Assembly (NCBI RefSeq): GCF_020905335.1
Contig: NZ_JAJJMN010000002.1
Span: 868,001-932,000, forward strand
Reading direction: 5' to 3'
Origin: Flavobacterium lipolyticum
GTDB lineage: Bacteria; Bacteroidota; Bacteroidia; Flavobacteriales; Flavobacteriaceae
Length of the DNA: 64,000 bases
The notes under the pieces are model-generated. The model had not been told where the DNA came from. It saw only the letters and a program-made list of their open reading frames with translations, and did no database searches. The number at the start of each line of letters is the position of its first letter. Positions within the stretch are counted from its first letter, which is position 1. Both the position numbers and the translations under genes were made by a program. Below are positions 8,750 through 18,322 of the stretch, one piece after another.

Positions 8750-9676
8750 ATGAAATTCCTCAAACTCATTCGCTACAAAAACCTGCTCCTGCTAGCTTTT
8801 ATGCAGGTATTATTTCGCTATGCCTTTCTAAAACAGCAGAATATTCCTTTAGCTTTAGCGGACTGGCAATACGGATTATTGGTTTTAAGTACCGTTTTAC
8901 TGGCAGCAGCGGGATATGTCATTAATAATATTTACGATGTTGCAACGGATAGTATCAATAAACCTGCTGATGTTGTAATTGGTAAAGGAATTTCTGAAAC
9001 AACAGCCTATAACCTTTATATTGGACTTAACATTACCGGGGTTGCTATTGGATTCCTGTTGTCTAATATCATTCTAAGGCCTATGTTTGCTTCGCTTTTT
9101 ATTTTAATTGCTTCACTGCTTTACTTTTACGCAACGACATTAAAACAAATTATGATTTTGGGAAATTTTGTTGTGGCCTTATTACTTTCTGTAAGTGTAT
9201 GGATTATTGGAATTTTCGACCTTTTTCCGGCTACCAATTCTGAAAATCAGGCACAAATGGCGAGTTTTTTCTCCATCTTAACCGATTATGCAATATTTGC
9301 TTTTATGATTAATTTTATTCGGGAAATCGTCAAAGACATTGAGGATCATAATGGCGACTACAATCAGGGAATGAACACATTGCCAATCGCTATAGGAATT
9401 AGCAGAACTGCAAAAATAGCCTTGGGACTTGCAATAATTCCTTTTATTTCTTGTTTACTTTATATCAAAACCTATTTTGTGGAGAACAATCTTTTTATCG
9501 CTACATTTTATGCTTTTGCATTTGTTTTGGCTCCCTTATTGTATTTTATTGTAAAAATATTTGGAGCGAAAAATCAAAAAGAATTCCACCATTTAAGTAC
9601 CGTTTTGAAACTAATTTTATTCTTTGGAATTTTATCCATTCTCGTTATCACCTTAAATATCAAATACAATGCTTAA
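8750..9676 (+). CDS. UbiA-family prenyltransferase (geranylgeranylglycerol-phosphate geranylgeranyltransferase-like)
   Basis: 308 residues from the ATG at 8750. The longer frame from 8675 is rejected because it runs through repeat-like DNA and lacks family residues. It has about eight or nine membrane helices. The two Asp-rich motifs are NNIYDVATDSINKP (about residues 66-79) and KDIEDHNGDYNQGMNTLPI (about 196-214), which bind Mg-diphosphate of the prenyl donor. Flavobacterial homologues are usually annotated as geranylgeranylglycerol-phosphate geranylgeranyltransferase; the actual acceptor is not shown by sequence. The stop overlaps the maf start by 8 bp. Confidence 0.85.
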   Translation: MKFLKLIRYKNLLLLAFMQVLFRYAFLKQQNIPLALADWQYGLLVLSTVLLAAAGYVINNIYDVATDSINKPADVVIGKGISETTAYNLYIGLNITGVAIGFLLSNIILRPMFASLFILIASLLYFYATTLKQIMILGNFVVALLLSVSVWIIGIFDLFPATNSENQAQMASFFSILTDYAIFAFMINFIREIVKDIEDHNGDYNQGMNTLPIAIGISRTAKIALGLAIIPFISCLLYIKTYFVENNLFIATFYAFAFVLAPLLYFIVKIFGAKNQKEFHHLSTVLKLILFFGILSILVITLNIKYNA

Positions 9677-10253
9677 AGAAAAGCTAAAAAAATATACGTT
9701 AATTCTAGCTTCGGGATCGCCTCGCAGACAGCAGTTTTTCAAAGACCTGGATCTTGACTTCGAAATTAGGTTAAAGGACATTGAAGAAATCTATCCGCCG
9801 GAACTAAAAGCAGTCGAAATCACAGATTATCTGGCAGCATTAAAGGCCAGTGCATTTGAAGGTGAACTGAATGAAAATGAAATCCTGGTCACCAGTGATA
9901 CCATAGTTTGGCATGAGAATAAAGCACTAGGTAAGCCAAAAAATGCCGAGGAAGCCTTTGCTATGATCAAGTCATTATCCAACACTACTCATGAAGTGAT
10001 CACCTCCGTTTGTTTTAAAACAAACAGCTCTTCTACTCTTTTGAATGATATTACAAAGGTTACCTTTAATGATTTATCAGACGAGGCAATTTTGTATTAC
10101 ATCGAAAATTACAAACCCTACGACAAAGCCGGTGCTTATGGCATTCAGGAATGGTTTGGTTTTATGGCAGTTGCAAAAGTAGAAGGTTCTTACACCAATG
10201 TTATGGGATTGCCAACAGCCAAAGTTTATGAATATTTGAGTACTTTAGTGTAA
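9669..10253 (+). CDS. maf: Maf-family nucleoside triphosphate pyrophosphatase
   Basis: 194 residues, normal for Maf. It carries the N-terminal ILASGSPRRQQF phosphate-binding motif, the TSDTIVW segment with the catalytic Asp, GKPKNAEEAF and KAGAYGIQ..G motifs. Members hydrolyse dTTP/UTP or modified nucleotides and some affect septation. It overlaps the upstream prenyltransferase gene and is followed 10 bp later by the MscS gene, so it sits inside a plus-strand operon beginning at 7364. Confidence 0.9.
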   Translation: MLKEKLKKYTLILASGSPRRQQFFKDLDLDFEIRLKDIEEIYPPELKAVEITDYLAALKASAFEGELNENEILVTSDTIVWHENKALGKPKNAEEAFAMIKSLSNTTHEVITSVCFKTNSSSTLLNDITKVTFNDLSDEAILYYIENYKPYDKAGAYGIQEWFGFMAVAKVEGSYTNVMGLPTAKVYEYLSTLV

Positions 10254-10263
10254 AAATTTGTTT

Positions 10264-10794
10264 ATGTTTTCTTTCAAAGAATATAGCCAGGAGATCTTAA
10301 CTACCATAATTTTGATTCTCGTTCTGATAGCGTTGCGTATTATTGTTGCAAAACTAATTCGTCGTTATGCCAGTACAAGTCAGTTATTAGAGCATCGTAC
10401 CAATTTAGTGATCAAGTACATTCACTTGCTCATGAACATACTGGTTATGATTAGCCTGATAGTAATTTGGGGCGTTGAAACCAAAGATATTTTCATAACG
10501 GTTTCTTCCATTGCTACTGTAATTGGAGTGGCTATGTTTGCTCAGTGGTCTATTTTGAGCAATATAACTTCGGGAATGATTTTGTTTTTTTCTTTTCCTT
10601 TCCGAATTGGAGATACCATCAAAATTCATGATAAAGACTTTCCAATCGAAGCAGAAATTGAAGATATAAGCGCCTTTCATGTGAACTTAAAAACAAAAGA
10701 CGGCGAAAAGATTATTTTTCCCAATAATTTACTGCTACAAAAAGGAATTTCTATAATGCCTGTCCAATACGAAGAAAAGGAGTTTTTTGATTAA
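10264..10794 (+). CDS. small MscS-type mechanosensitive channel
   Basis: 176 residues from the ATG at 10264 (a TTG two codons earlier is less likely). Three membrane segments (about 12-32, 52-75, 82-110) precede a single beta domain. The pore helix region (IATVIGVAMFAQWSILSNITSGMILFFSFPFRIGD) and the beta-domain start (IKIHDKDFPIEAEIEDI) are typical of MscS. It lacks the C-terminal alpha/beta vestibule of full MscS, as in many short Bacteroidota members. Last gene of the 7364-10794 cluster. Confidence 0.85.
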   Translation: MFSFKEYSQEILTTIILILVLIALRIIVAKLIRRYASTSQLLEHRTNLVIKYIHLLMNILVMISLIVIWGVETKDIFITVSSIATVIGVAMFAQWSILSNITSGMILFFSFPFRIGDTIKIHDKDFPIEAEIEDISAFHVNLKTKDGEKIIFPNNLLLQKGISIMPVQYEEKEFFD

Positions 10795-10849
10795 GATAAG
10801 TTCTTGAATCTTATACTATTTTATTCAACAAAATGCCTCTTTTCCTCAA

Positions 10850-10961
10850 AGCGTTAGGGATGGTAGCGATATCCTTTTGCAATACCCAAACATTTTTTTG
10901 CATCTCCCAAATCTCCTATTGCAAAAGATTAAGCGTACAGCCAGACCCGAAGGGAAACGCC
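10850..10961. repeat. structured intergenic element
   Basis: An element bounded by GCGTT (10851-10855) and AACGC (10956-10960), with an inner 12-13 bp imperfect stem (ATCCTTTTGCAAT at 10871-10883 against ATTGCAAAAGATT at 10918-10930). No ORF. It resembles dispersed intergenic elements I associate with Flavobacterium genomes, by memory only. Confidence 0.5.
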
Positions 10962-11067
10962 ATAAACAAAATTATCAGTAACGAAATACGAATCTAATGT
11001 TTTAAAGAGTGATAATAATTGCTTATATTCATCTACAAATTAACCTTTAAGCCGATAAAAAAATATA

Positions 11068-12894
11068 ATGTCTGTAAACACAAAAATAGTCGTTTTTATT
11101 CTATTATGCTTTTGCTTACAAGGCACTTATGCACAGGTTAATCCACCACAGAAAAACGTAAAAACTAAAAAAGACAGTACTGAAGTTTACCAAAAAATTA
11201 GAAACTATTCGAAAAAGAATAAATTTACACAAACCCTTCATAAACTGTTCTTCAGGGGAGACAATACACAAAAAAAAGAAGTTTTAGTACAAAATGACAC
11301 CACCGATTTTAGTGGTAAAATCATTCGGAACATTAATATTATAACACTTGATCCGTTCGGGCATTCGGTAACAGACAGCACCAAGATACCCAAAAACTGG
11401 GGAGAAAGAACAGGAAACAGACTGCATTTAAAAACAAAAAAAATAGCAATCTACAATCTGCTGCTCTTTAAAAAAAACACCCCTTACGACACTTACAAAG
11501 TACAGGAAACTGAACGTTTGATACGATCTCAGCGATATGTTACAGCTGTAAGAATTACGAATAAAATAATCGGAGTAGCCTCAGATTCAGTTGACGTAAC
11601 GATTAGAGTTCTGGACTCCTGGAGTACGATTCCCAGATTTGCGGTCTCTGGTAATCAGGTGTCTTTTGGTATTAAAGAGAAAGATTTTTTTGGAACAGGA
11701 CAACAATTGGACTATAAACACACCAACCGATTTAAAGATGGCCGTACTGCCAACGAAGTAAGCTACAACATTCCTAATATTAAAAATACTTATATAGGAA
11801 CCACTTTATACTACAAGATTGATCTTGATAACAACTATACGAAAAGTATCAACATTGAACGACTTTTTTATTCTCCTTTGACCCGATGGGCCGGTGGTAT
11901 ATATGCGGGGCAGAACTACAAAAAAGATTCTTTGCAGGCACCTGATAAATCGTATGCATTTCAACCCTTTAAAAATAATTTTCACGATTTCTGGGCAGGG
12001 CATGCCAGTAAAGTAACTCAAGATGAAGACGGTATCACCAACCTCGTGGCAACCGCACGTTTTCTGAACGTTAATTATAGTCAAACTCCTTCTGAACTCT
12101 ACGACCCCACTCGTTTTTACTCTGATGAAAAGCTGATTTTAAGTGGAATTGGTTTGAACCGACGCAAATTTATAAAAGACAATTATATTTTTAGAAATGG
12201 CCAAACAGAGGACGTTCCCATTGGGAAAGTCTACGGAATTACTCTGGGGTATCAATACAAAAACAAAGAATGGCGCCCTTATGCAGGAGCACAGTTCTCT
12301 TTTGGAAATTACTACCGTTGGGGATTTTTTAGTACCAATCTGGAAGCCGGTACTTTTTTTCATGATTCAAAAACCTATCAAACGGCTTTCTCGTTTGAAT
12401 CTAACTATTTCACAAAACTATTCACTATCGGAAACTGGAAACTTCGCCAGTTTGTAAACCCATTCATCGTTATTGGTGCCAATCGCGAAAATATCATTGG
12501 AGATCAGCTTAACATTAATGAGGCAAATGGTTTGGCTGGATTTAATACTGCTATATACGGAACAAATAAGGTGGTTCTGTCACTTCAAACACAAACCTAT
12601 TCCCCTTACGCTATACTAGGATTTCGTATCAATCCCTTTTTTAATTATGGACTCGCTGTATTAGGAGGTCCAAATGACGCTGTTGGAAGAAATAAGGCCT
12701 ACCAAAAAATAACTTTGGGTTTGTCGATAAATAATGACTACCTGGTATTCAGTTCCTTCCAGATTTCACTGTCCTACTACCCTACTATTCCTTTTCAGGG
12801 AGATAATGTTTTTAAAACCAACACTTTTCAGGCCTCTGATTTTGGTTTACAAAGCTTTGAACTGGCTAAACCACGAATTGTAGAGTACCAATAG
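11068..12894 (+). CDS. outer-membrane beta-barrel protein, Omp85/BamA-like
   Basis: 608 residues with a signal peptide (1-22, ending TYAQ). Residues about 85-190 look like POTRA-type units (IIRNINIITLDPFG; TERLIRSQRYVTAVRI; VDVTIRVLDSWSTIPRF). From about 200 the sequence alternates as amphipathic strands with many aromatic residues (RWGFFSTNLEAGTFF, and YLVFSSFQISLSYYP near the end), consistent with a 16-strand barrel. The C-terminus has a further 40 residues rather than ending on an aromatic strand. The role is unknown. The family is related to outer-membrane insertases but is shorter than BamA (typically about 800-900). No partner gene adjacent. Confidence 0.65.
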   Translation: MSVNTKIVVFILLCFCLQGTYAQVNPPQKNVKTKKDSTEVYQKIRNYSKKNKFTQTLHKLFFRGDNTQKKEVLVQNDTTDFSGKIIRNINIITLDPFGHSVTDSTKIPKNWGERTGNRLHLKTKKIAIYNLLLFKKNTPYDTYKVQETERLIRSQRYVTAVRITNKIIGVASDSVDVTIRVLDSWSTIPRFAVSGNQVSFGIKEKDFFGTGQQLDYKHTNRFKDGRTANEVSYNIPNIKNTYIGTTLYYKIDLDNNYTKSINIERLFYSPLTRWAGGIYAGQNYKKDSLQAPDKSYAFQPFKNNFHDFWAGHASKVTQDEDGITNLVATARFLNVNYSQTPSELYDPTRFYSDEKLILSGIGLNRRKFIKDNYIFRNGQTEDVPIGKVYGITLGYQYKNKEWRPYAGAQFSFGNYYRWGFFSTNLEAGTFFHDSKTYQTAFSFESNYFTKLFTIGNWKLRQFVNPFIVIGANRENIIGDQLNINEANGLAGFNTAIYGTNKVVLSLQTQTYSPYAILGFRINPFFNYGLAVLGGPNDAVGRNKAYQKITLGLSINNDYLVFSSFQISLSYYPTIPFQGDNVFKTNTFQASDFGLQSFELAKPRIVEYQ

Positions 12895-13096
12895 TAAAAA
12901 ATCTATTTTTCTTTACTTTTTTCAAAAAAAACAGAGACTACAAAAATAACTAGTATTCAACACTTTAGATAAATTTCATTTTTAAAAAGTCGTCAAAATG
13001 CATCATTTATCCGATGAAATACATTGTGCTTTAATTTTTGGCACAGTATATGAATATCACAAAACAGGATCAACCTTAACCTTTAAATTAAAAAAA

Positions 13097-13603
13097 ATGA
13101 AAACAATAAAATTAGCAATTGCAGGACTTTTTCTCCTGGTTGCAAATGCCACGCAAGCGCAGGTATCTATAAACGTTAACATAGGAACACCTCCGGCTTG
13201 GGGACCGGCGGGATACGAAGAAATGGAGTATTATTATCTCCCGGACATCGAAGCGTACTATGACGTTAGAGCTTCACAGTTTCTTTATTTTGGAGGGGGT
13301 CGATGGGTTAGAACAACCTACTTGCCAAGGCAATACAGAAACTATGATTTATACGGAGGTTATAAAGTTGTTTTGAACGATTATCACGGCAGAACTCCTT
13401 ATACTTACTTTGACCGTCACAGAGTAAAGTACTACAAAGGATACCATGGTGCTCCACAAAGATGTTACAAGCCAAGACCAAGATATGGTTATGACGACCG
13501 TCATTATGATAAAAAACGCTACGAAAAACGCCATAAACATGATAGAGACGATGACGATGATGATGACGATCACGATGGTCATTACGGGCGAAGAAGAGGC
13601 TAA
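13097..13603 (+). CDS. secreted protein with Tyr/Arg-rich body and Asp/His-rich tail
   Basis: 168 residues from the ATG at 13097; a frame opening at 12998 is rejected because it precedes the signal peptide with 33 unlike residues. Signal peptide 1-21 (NATQAQ). The mature part begins SINVNIGTPPAWGPAGYEEMEYYYLPD and contains many Tyr and Arg. The last about 40 residues are extremely charged, with a run of eight Asp flanked by His and Lys (KRHKHDRDDDD region). Metal or polyanion binding is plausible but only inferred. A terminator follows at 13632-13667. Family not recognised beyond being common in Flavobacteriia. Confidence 0.7.
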   Translation: MKTIKLAIAGLFLLVANATQAQVSINVNIGTPPAWGPAGYEEMEYYYLPDIEAYYDVRASQFLYFGGGRWVRTTYLPRQYRNYDLYGGYKVVLNDYHGRTPYTYFDRHRVKYYKGYHGAPQRCYKPRPRYGYDDRHYDKKRYEKRHKHDRDDDDDDDDHDGHYGRRRG

Positions 13604-13631
13604 TTATTGCTAAATCGTTAATTTTCAACAC

Positions 13632-13667
13632 AAAAGAGGATCAAAAATCATGATACTCTTTTTTTAT
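13632..13667 (+). terminator. terminator of the Asp-rich protein gene
   Basis: AAAAGAG..ATCA pairs with TGAT..CTCTTTT with one mismatch and runs into seven T. Confidence 0.6.
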
Positions 13668-13785
13668 GCATGCATAGTAAATACCAAAAACGTTAATTTA
13701 ATAAATATAATTTAAAAATAACAACTAAAACGATTGAAAAAGTTAAAGTATTCACAAGCATAATGAGTTACGACTTACAAAATCG

Positions 13786-13793
13786 TAATTTTG
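13786..13793 (+). promoter_or_regulatory. -7 box of the LVIVD protein gene
   Basis: TAATTTTG, an exact match to TAnnTTTG, 29 bp before the ATG at 13823. No convincing -33 TTG is seen. It argues against the in-frame ATG at 13763. Confidence 0.45.
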
Positions 13794-13822
13794 CACAAAA
13801 TTTAAACAAAAAAATAGATTTT

Positions 13823-15460
13823 ATGAAGAAGAGCGTTTATTTATTTTCATGGTTAGCGTTGTCCCTTTTTACATTTTGTACGAATCATGACGACTCTGCA
13901 ACGAATGACCAGGCTAAAAACAATAACATCGAAATCAATAGCGATATTACGGCTTTAAATAAGAGACTTGATTACACCAATTCCGGAGTAATTTCAATTA
14001 GCGGTTCATCAGCTTCAACAGCTAAACTGTTGAATAGCGCTCAATCTTCGGCTACCGGTTTTCCATTGGTTCAAATTGCAGAGGTTAATCCACCAAAAGA
14101 CAATAGCGGAAGAACGTTACAGGCCAGTCATGTAGCGGTAAACGGAAACTATGCTTACGTTGCTTATACCATGAGTGGTGAAGCATATTCAGGAGCTATT
14201 GATGTTATTGATGTCTCTGATCCTTATAAACCTAAATTGATCACTTCAGCCCTAATCGCCAATACCGATATTACCTCGCTTACCTATTCAAACGGAAATC
14301 TAATTATTGGTGCAGCGGCCGATATCGATAAAAATCCATCGCTAAAAAGCCCTGCTGTTGTCATTAACATGCCTTTAAGTTCAGGTATGCTAACGGATAA
14401 ATACACGATCACTAATCTTGAAGGTCAAGTAACAACTGATGCTGCTTCGAATTCAGGTTCTTATTTTGCGGTAACCGGAGATCAGGGAAGTCTGTTTAAA
14501 ATCAATGCTGCCTCTAAAACAATCTCAGGAAAAGTTGCCGTAGAAGATTTACGTTCTGTAGCAATCAACGGAGATAAAGTAGTGACTTTGAGCGGAACAA
14601 AAGGAGTAAATATTTATAACGAATCAACACTGGCATTACAAAAAAGCTTTACCACATCAACAGATGTAAAGGCTTCAAAAAGAACGATAGATTTTGATGG
14701 TACAAAATTATTAGTATCAGAAGGATATAACGGTTTAAGTGTTTACGACATCAATAGCGGTTCAAAACTACAGACTATTCCGTTAGCTGTTGCCGGTGAA
14801 GAGAATGTTACTAATGCCTTGTCTGTTAATGACGGTTATGCCTTTGTAGCCAATGGTGCCGCAGGTTTAAATGTATACAAAACGGGGGCTCAACTTGGTT
14901 TATTGGGAACTGTTGATATACTAGGTTCGTCAAACTATGTAAAATCAAGTGGTAATTTTATCTATGTAGCCAGTGGAAAAGGCGGTTTGAAAATTATCAA
15001 GATGGAAAAACCAAACACCACTTTTGAGGGCTGTACAGGATATGGTACTTATAATCAGGGACAAAATCTGATTCTGAACTCCAATGAAGTTAAATCGTAC
15101 TCCGGTGCTACCTCTATTAGCTCTGCCATTATTAATTCCGGTGCAGTATTAACGCACTGTGGTTCAATTACAGTTCAAAATAATCTAACCTTAAACAGTG
15201 GAGGAACTTTCAACATGAAAGGAACATTGTCTCAGGGTAAATACGGTCAGTCTAATCCAACAGAACTTATCATCAACAGCAATGCGGTATTACAAGTTGA
15301 AGGTACTGTAGTGATTTGGGGAGATGTTAGATTGAATAGTGGTGCGAAGATTAATTTTATTGGAAACAGCTCTTCTATTACCATTTATGGAAAAGTAACC
15401 AAAAACAGCAATGTTACCATTACAGGAAACTATAAAGACACAGAAAATAAATTGAAATAA
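13823..15460 (+). CDS. LVIVD-repeat beta-propeller-like surface protein
   Basis: 545 residues from the ATG at 13823, chosen because a signal sequence follows at once (KKSVYLFSWLALSLFTFC) and because a promoter box separates it from the ATG at 13763. The FTFC sequence could be a non-standard lipobox. Residues about 90-400 hold several LVIVD-type units (AIDVIDVSDPYKPKLI; GLNVYKTGAQLGLLG; GLKIIKMEKP), which form propeller-like folds. The C-terminal about 130 residues are rich in Asn/Ser/Gly beta repeats (LTLNSGGTFNMKG, VRLNSGAKINF), like a small right-handed beta helix. No T9SS sorting domain is visible. Function unknown. Confidence 0.72.
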   Translation: MKKSVYLFSWLALSLFTFCTNHDDSATNDQAKNNNIEINSDITALNKRLDYTNSGVISISGSSASTAKLLNSAQSSATGFPLVQIAEVNPPKDNSGRTLQASHVAVNGNYAYVAYTMSGEAYSGAIDVIDVSDPYKPKLITSALIANTDITSLTYSNGNLIIGAAADIDKNPSLKSPAVVINMPLSSGMLTDKYTITNLEGQVTTDAASNSGSYFAVTGDQGSLFKINAASKTISGKVAVEDLRSVAINGDKVVTLSGTKGVNIYNESTLALQKSFTTSTDVKASKRTIDFDGTKLLVSEGYNGLSVYDINSGSKLQTIPLAVAGEENVTNALSVNDGYAFVANGAAGLNVYKTGAQLGLLGTVDILGSSNYVKSSGNFIYVASGKGGLKIIKMEKPNTTFEGCTGYGTYNQGQNLILNSNEVKSYSGATSISSAIINSGAVLTHCGSITVQNNLTLNSGGTFNMKGTLSQGKYGQSNPTELIINSNAVLQVEGTVVIWGDVRLNSGAKINFIGNSSSITIYGKVTKNSNVTITGNYKDTENKLK

Positions 15461-15517
15461 TTTACTGCAATCCTAAGAAATACCACGTGATCTAATACAT
15501 TAGATCCATTTTCTATA

Positions 15518-15551
15518 AAGCTGTCAGATTTGATCTGGCAGCTTTTTTTTT
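15518..15551 (+). terminator. terminator of the LVIVD gene
   Basis: AAGCTGTCAGA (15518-15528) pairs with TCTGGCAGCTT (15534-15544) with one mismatch, then nine T. A separate short palindrome (GATCTAATACATTAGATC) lies at 15489-15506. Confidence 0.85.
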
Positions 15552-15629
15552 GAATCAATTTTCTTAAAAAAGCAAATCAATAACCAAACATTAACATTTC
15601 ATTTAAATACTCTTCCATGATTTAATTAG

Positions 15630-15637
15630 TATTTTTG
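15630..15637 (+). promoter_or_regulatory. -7 box of the PIG-L deacetylase operon
   Basis: TATTTTTG matches TAnnTTTG and lies 30 bp before the ATG at 15668. It covers the TTG at 15635 that would otherwise extend the frame, so that TTG is not the start. Confidence 0.45.
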
Positions 15638-15667
15638 AAACGCTATCAAAAAACACCTAACCTTATT

Positions 15668-18199
15668 ATGCGAAAAATTCAGATACAAATTCTTCTCTTT
15701 TTTTTATCAGGCATTTCTCTTTCTTTTGCACAACAACCACAAAAACCAAGTTCTGTTGAAATTTACAACCAAATTAAAAAATTAAACTTTTTAGGTTCAG
15801 TATTGTATATCGCAGCGCATCCGGATGACGAAAATACCCGCCTAATTTCTTATATGGCCAATGAAGTAAATGCCAGAACGGGTTATTTATCTTTAACTCG
15901 TGGTGATGGCGGACAAAATTTAATTGGTCCGCAATTACGTGAATTGCTAGGTGTTATCAGAACACAAGAACTAATCGAAGCCAGAAAAATTGATGGCGGT
16001 GAACAGTTTTTCTCCCGTGCAAATGATTTTGGCTATTCTAAAACCCCTGATGAAACATTAGAAATCTGGAATAAAGATAAGGTACTGGCCGATATGATTT
16101 GGACGATCCGAAAATTTCAACCGGATGTAATCATCAACCGATTTGATCACCGTTCACCAGGTACTACCCACGGGCATCATACATCATCGGCGATGCTAAG
16201 TGTGGAAAGCTTTAAACTCACCAATGATCCGAAAACATATCCGGAACAATTAAAATATGTAAAACCCTGGCAGGTGAAACGTCAGTTTTTCAATACATCC
16301 TGGTGGTTCTACGGAAGTCAGGAAAAATTTAAAGCTGCAAATAAATCCAACTTTATTCAATTGGAAACCGGAGTTTACTATCCGGGAATTGGAAAGTCAA
16401 ATCAGGAAATTGCTGCTTTAAGCCGCAGCCGTCATCAATCACAAGGTTTTGGAAGTACCGGATCACGTGGTGACGAAACCGAATTTTTAGAACTCATCAA
16501 CGGTGATCGTCCGATAGACAAAACTAATTTATTTGAAGGAATTGATACTTCATGGAACCGCGTTAAAAACGGAAAACCTGTTGGAGATTTAATCTTTTCC
16601 ATCATCGCCAAATATGATTTCAGCAATCCGTCAGCCAGTATTCCGGATCTGATTAAAGCCTATACGATGATTGAGGCATTGGAAGACGATCACTGGAAGT
16701 CTGTAAAATCAATCGCCATCAAAAATATCATCGCTTCCTGTACCGGATTGTATCTGGAAGCGGCAGCAATTGAGCAGGAAGCCACTCCGGGAAGCACTAT
16801 TAAAGTTACTCTGGAAGCCATTAACAGATCTTCAATCGAAATGCAATTAAGCAGTGTGACTTCACTGCCAGATCAGAAAAGCACTCCACAAAATATACTG
16901 CTGAAAAACAATAACGATCAAAAAATAAGCTACCAAATTCAGCTTCCTACTACATTAGAATACACGCAGCCTTATTGGTTAAAAGAAAAAGCAACTGAAG
17001 GAATGTATACGGTTTCTAATCAGGAAAACATTGGTATTCCCGATATTATCAGACAAGTCAAAGTAGTTTTTAATGTCAAAATAAATGGTGTAGAAATTCC
17101 GTTCGAACGCACTGTAATTTACAAATACAATGACGGTGTAAAGGGAGAAATGTACAATTTCCTTGATATTGTTCCTGAAGTTACTACCTCAGTTCTTGAA
17201 AAAGTTCTAATTTTTGGAAGTACGAAAAGCAAGTTAGTACCGGTAAAAGTACGTGCAGGGAAAGACGGTATCAAAGGAAATCTGCAATTGGAATTACCAA
17301 AAAGCTGGAGCGTTTCTCCTAAGGAAATTCCTTTTACTTTAGAGAACAAAGGAAACGAACAGATCTTTTACTTTGAAGTTACACCACCCGTAAATCCGGA
17401 AGAAACCGTTGCTAAAAGTATTGCTGTTGTCGATGGCAAACGTTTTGACAAAGATCAGACCATTATCGATTACAGTCATATTACCAAACAAATGGTTTTA
17501 AAACCGGCTGAGTCAAAATGCATCCGAATTGAGTTAAAAACAAATGGTGATTCGATAGCTTATATTATGGGTGCCGGTGATGAAGTTCCAGAAAGTTTAG
17601 CGCAAATGGGATACAAAGTCAGTATTATTAAACCGGAAGAAATCACACCCGAGAAACTGGACTCCTTCAATGTTGTAATGACCGGAGTACGTGCCTATAA
17701 TACTATAAATGCTTTGGCACACAAACAAAATATCCTTTTCAACTTTGTGAAAAGTGGTAAAAACATGATTGTACAATACAATACGTACGGACAAACGGTA
17801 ACCGATCAAATTGCTCCTTATCCGTTAAAAATATCAAACGACCGTGTGACCGAAGAAAATGCTAAAATCACTTTTCTGGCTCCTAATCACCCTATTTTAA
17901 ACACACCAAACAAAATCAGTACTAAAGATTTTGAAGGCTGGAAACAAGAACAGGGTTTGTATTATCCTGATCAGTATGATCCTGCCTTTACTCCTATTCT
18001 TTCTTCACATGACAAAGGAGAATCGGCTAAAAATGGTGCTCTGTTGGTGGCACCCTACGGAAAAGGATACTATATTTACACCGGTTTAAGCTTCTTTAGA
18101 GAACTGCCCGAAGGTGTTGCCGGAGCTTATCGATTGTTATCGAATATGATTTCATTAAAACAGCCCATAGAGGCTCCCAAACAGGAATTAAAAAAGTAA
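15668..18199 (+). CDS. secreted PIG-L family deacetylase
   Basis: 843 residues with signal peptide (about 1-21, LSFAQQ). The zinc-dependent LmbE/PIG-L domain spans about 45-300. It has the AHPDDEN metal-binding motif (His51, Asp53, Asp54) and a second HGHH motif (about 168-171). Members remove acetyl groups from N-acetylglucosamine-type sugars. The remaining about 500 residues hold beta-sandwich-like regions and a C-terminal glutamine-amidotransferase-like fold (about 620-830, with YIMGAGDEVPESLAQMGY and FVKSGKNMIVQYNTYG). The next genes, a 35-residue membrane peptide and a sodium:solute symporter, follow closely, suggesting extracellular deacetylation coupled to solute uptake. Confidence 0.87.
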   Translation: MRKIQIQILLFFLSGISLSFAQQPQKPSSVEIYNQIKKLNFLGSVLYIAAHPDDENTRLISYMANEVNARTGYLSLTRGDGGQNLIGPQLRELLGVIRTQELIEARKIDGGEQFFSRANDFGYSKTPDETLEIWNKDKVLADMIWTIRKFQPDVIINRFDHRSPGTTHGHHTSSAMLSVESFKLTNDPKTYPEQLKYVKPWQVKRQFFNTSWWFYGSQEKFKAANKSNFIQLETGVYYPGIGKSNQEIAALSRSRHQSQGFGSTGSRGDETEFLELINGDRPIDKTNLFEGIDTSWNRVKNGKPVGDLIFSIIAKYDFSNPSASIPDLIKAYTMIEALEDDHWKSVKSIAIKNIIASCTGLYLEAAAIEQEATPGSTIKVTLEAINRSSIEMQLSSVTSLPDQKSTPQNILLKNNNDQKISYQIQLPTTLEYTQPYWLKEKATEGMYTVSNQENIGIPDIIRQVKVVFNVKINGVEIPFERTVIYKYNDGVKGEMYNFLDIVPEVTTSVLEKVLIFGSTKSKLVPVKVRAGKDGIKGNLQLELPKSWSVSPKEIPFTLENKGNEQIFYFEVTPPVNPEETVAKSIAVVDGKRFDKDQTIIDYSHITKQMVLKPAESKCIRIELKTNGDSIAYIMGAGDEVPESLAQMGYKVSIIKPEEITPEKLDSFNVVMTGVRAYNTINALAHKQNILFNFVKSGKNMIVQYNTYGQTVTDQIAPYPLKISNDRVTEENAKITFLAPNHPILNTPNKISTKDFEGWKQEQGLYYPDQYDPAFTPILSSHDKGESAKNGALLVAPYGKGYYIYTGLSFFRELPEGVAGAYRLLSNMISLKQPIEAPKQELKK

Positions 18200-18211
18200 A
18201 CTATTCCCAAT

Positions 18212-18319
18212 ATGGAAACTAAAAAAATAAAAAAATGGAAGAAAAGCTACACTTATGTTTTAGTAGCCAACGCCATTTACATTCTGATTTTTTTCTTAAT
18301 CATGAAATTATACTCATAA
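18212..18319 (+). CDS. 35-residue membrane peptide beside a symporter
   Basis: ATG at 18212 encodes 35 residues: a lysine-rich N-terminus (METKKIKKWKKS) and a single hydrophobic helix (about 13-31) ending in KLYS. It fits between the deacetylase stop (12 bp gap) and the symporter ATG (3 bp gap), so all three should be co-transcribed. Size, topology and position resemble small subunits of sodium symporters (for example the MetS type that accompanies MetP), but no sequence identity is claimed. Confidence 0.65.
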   Translation: METKKIKKWKKSYTYVLVANAIYILIFFLIMKLYS

Positions 18320-18322
18320 CCT

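Noticed and set aside
13308..13631. Long antisense frames across the Asp-rich protein gene
   Set aside because: They mirror the GAC/GAT-rich coding strand (Val/Ile/His-rich products) and have no independent support.
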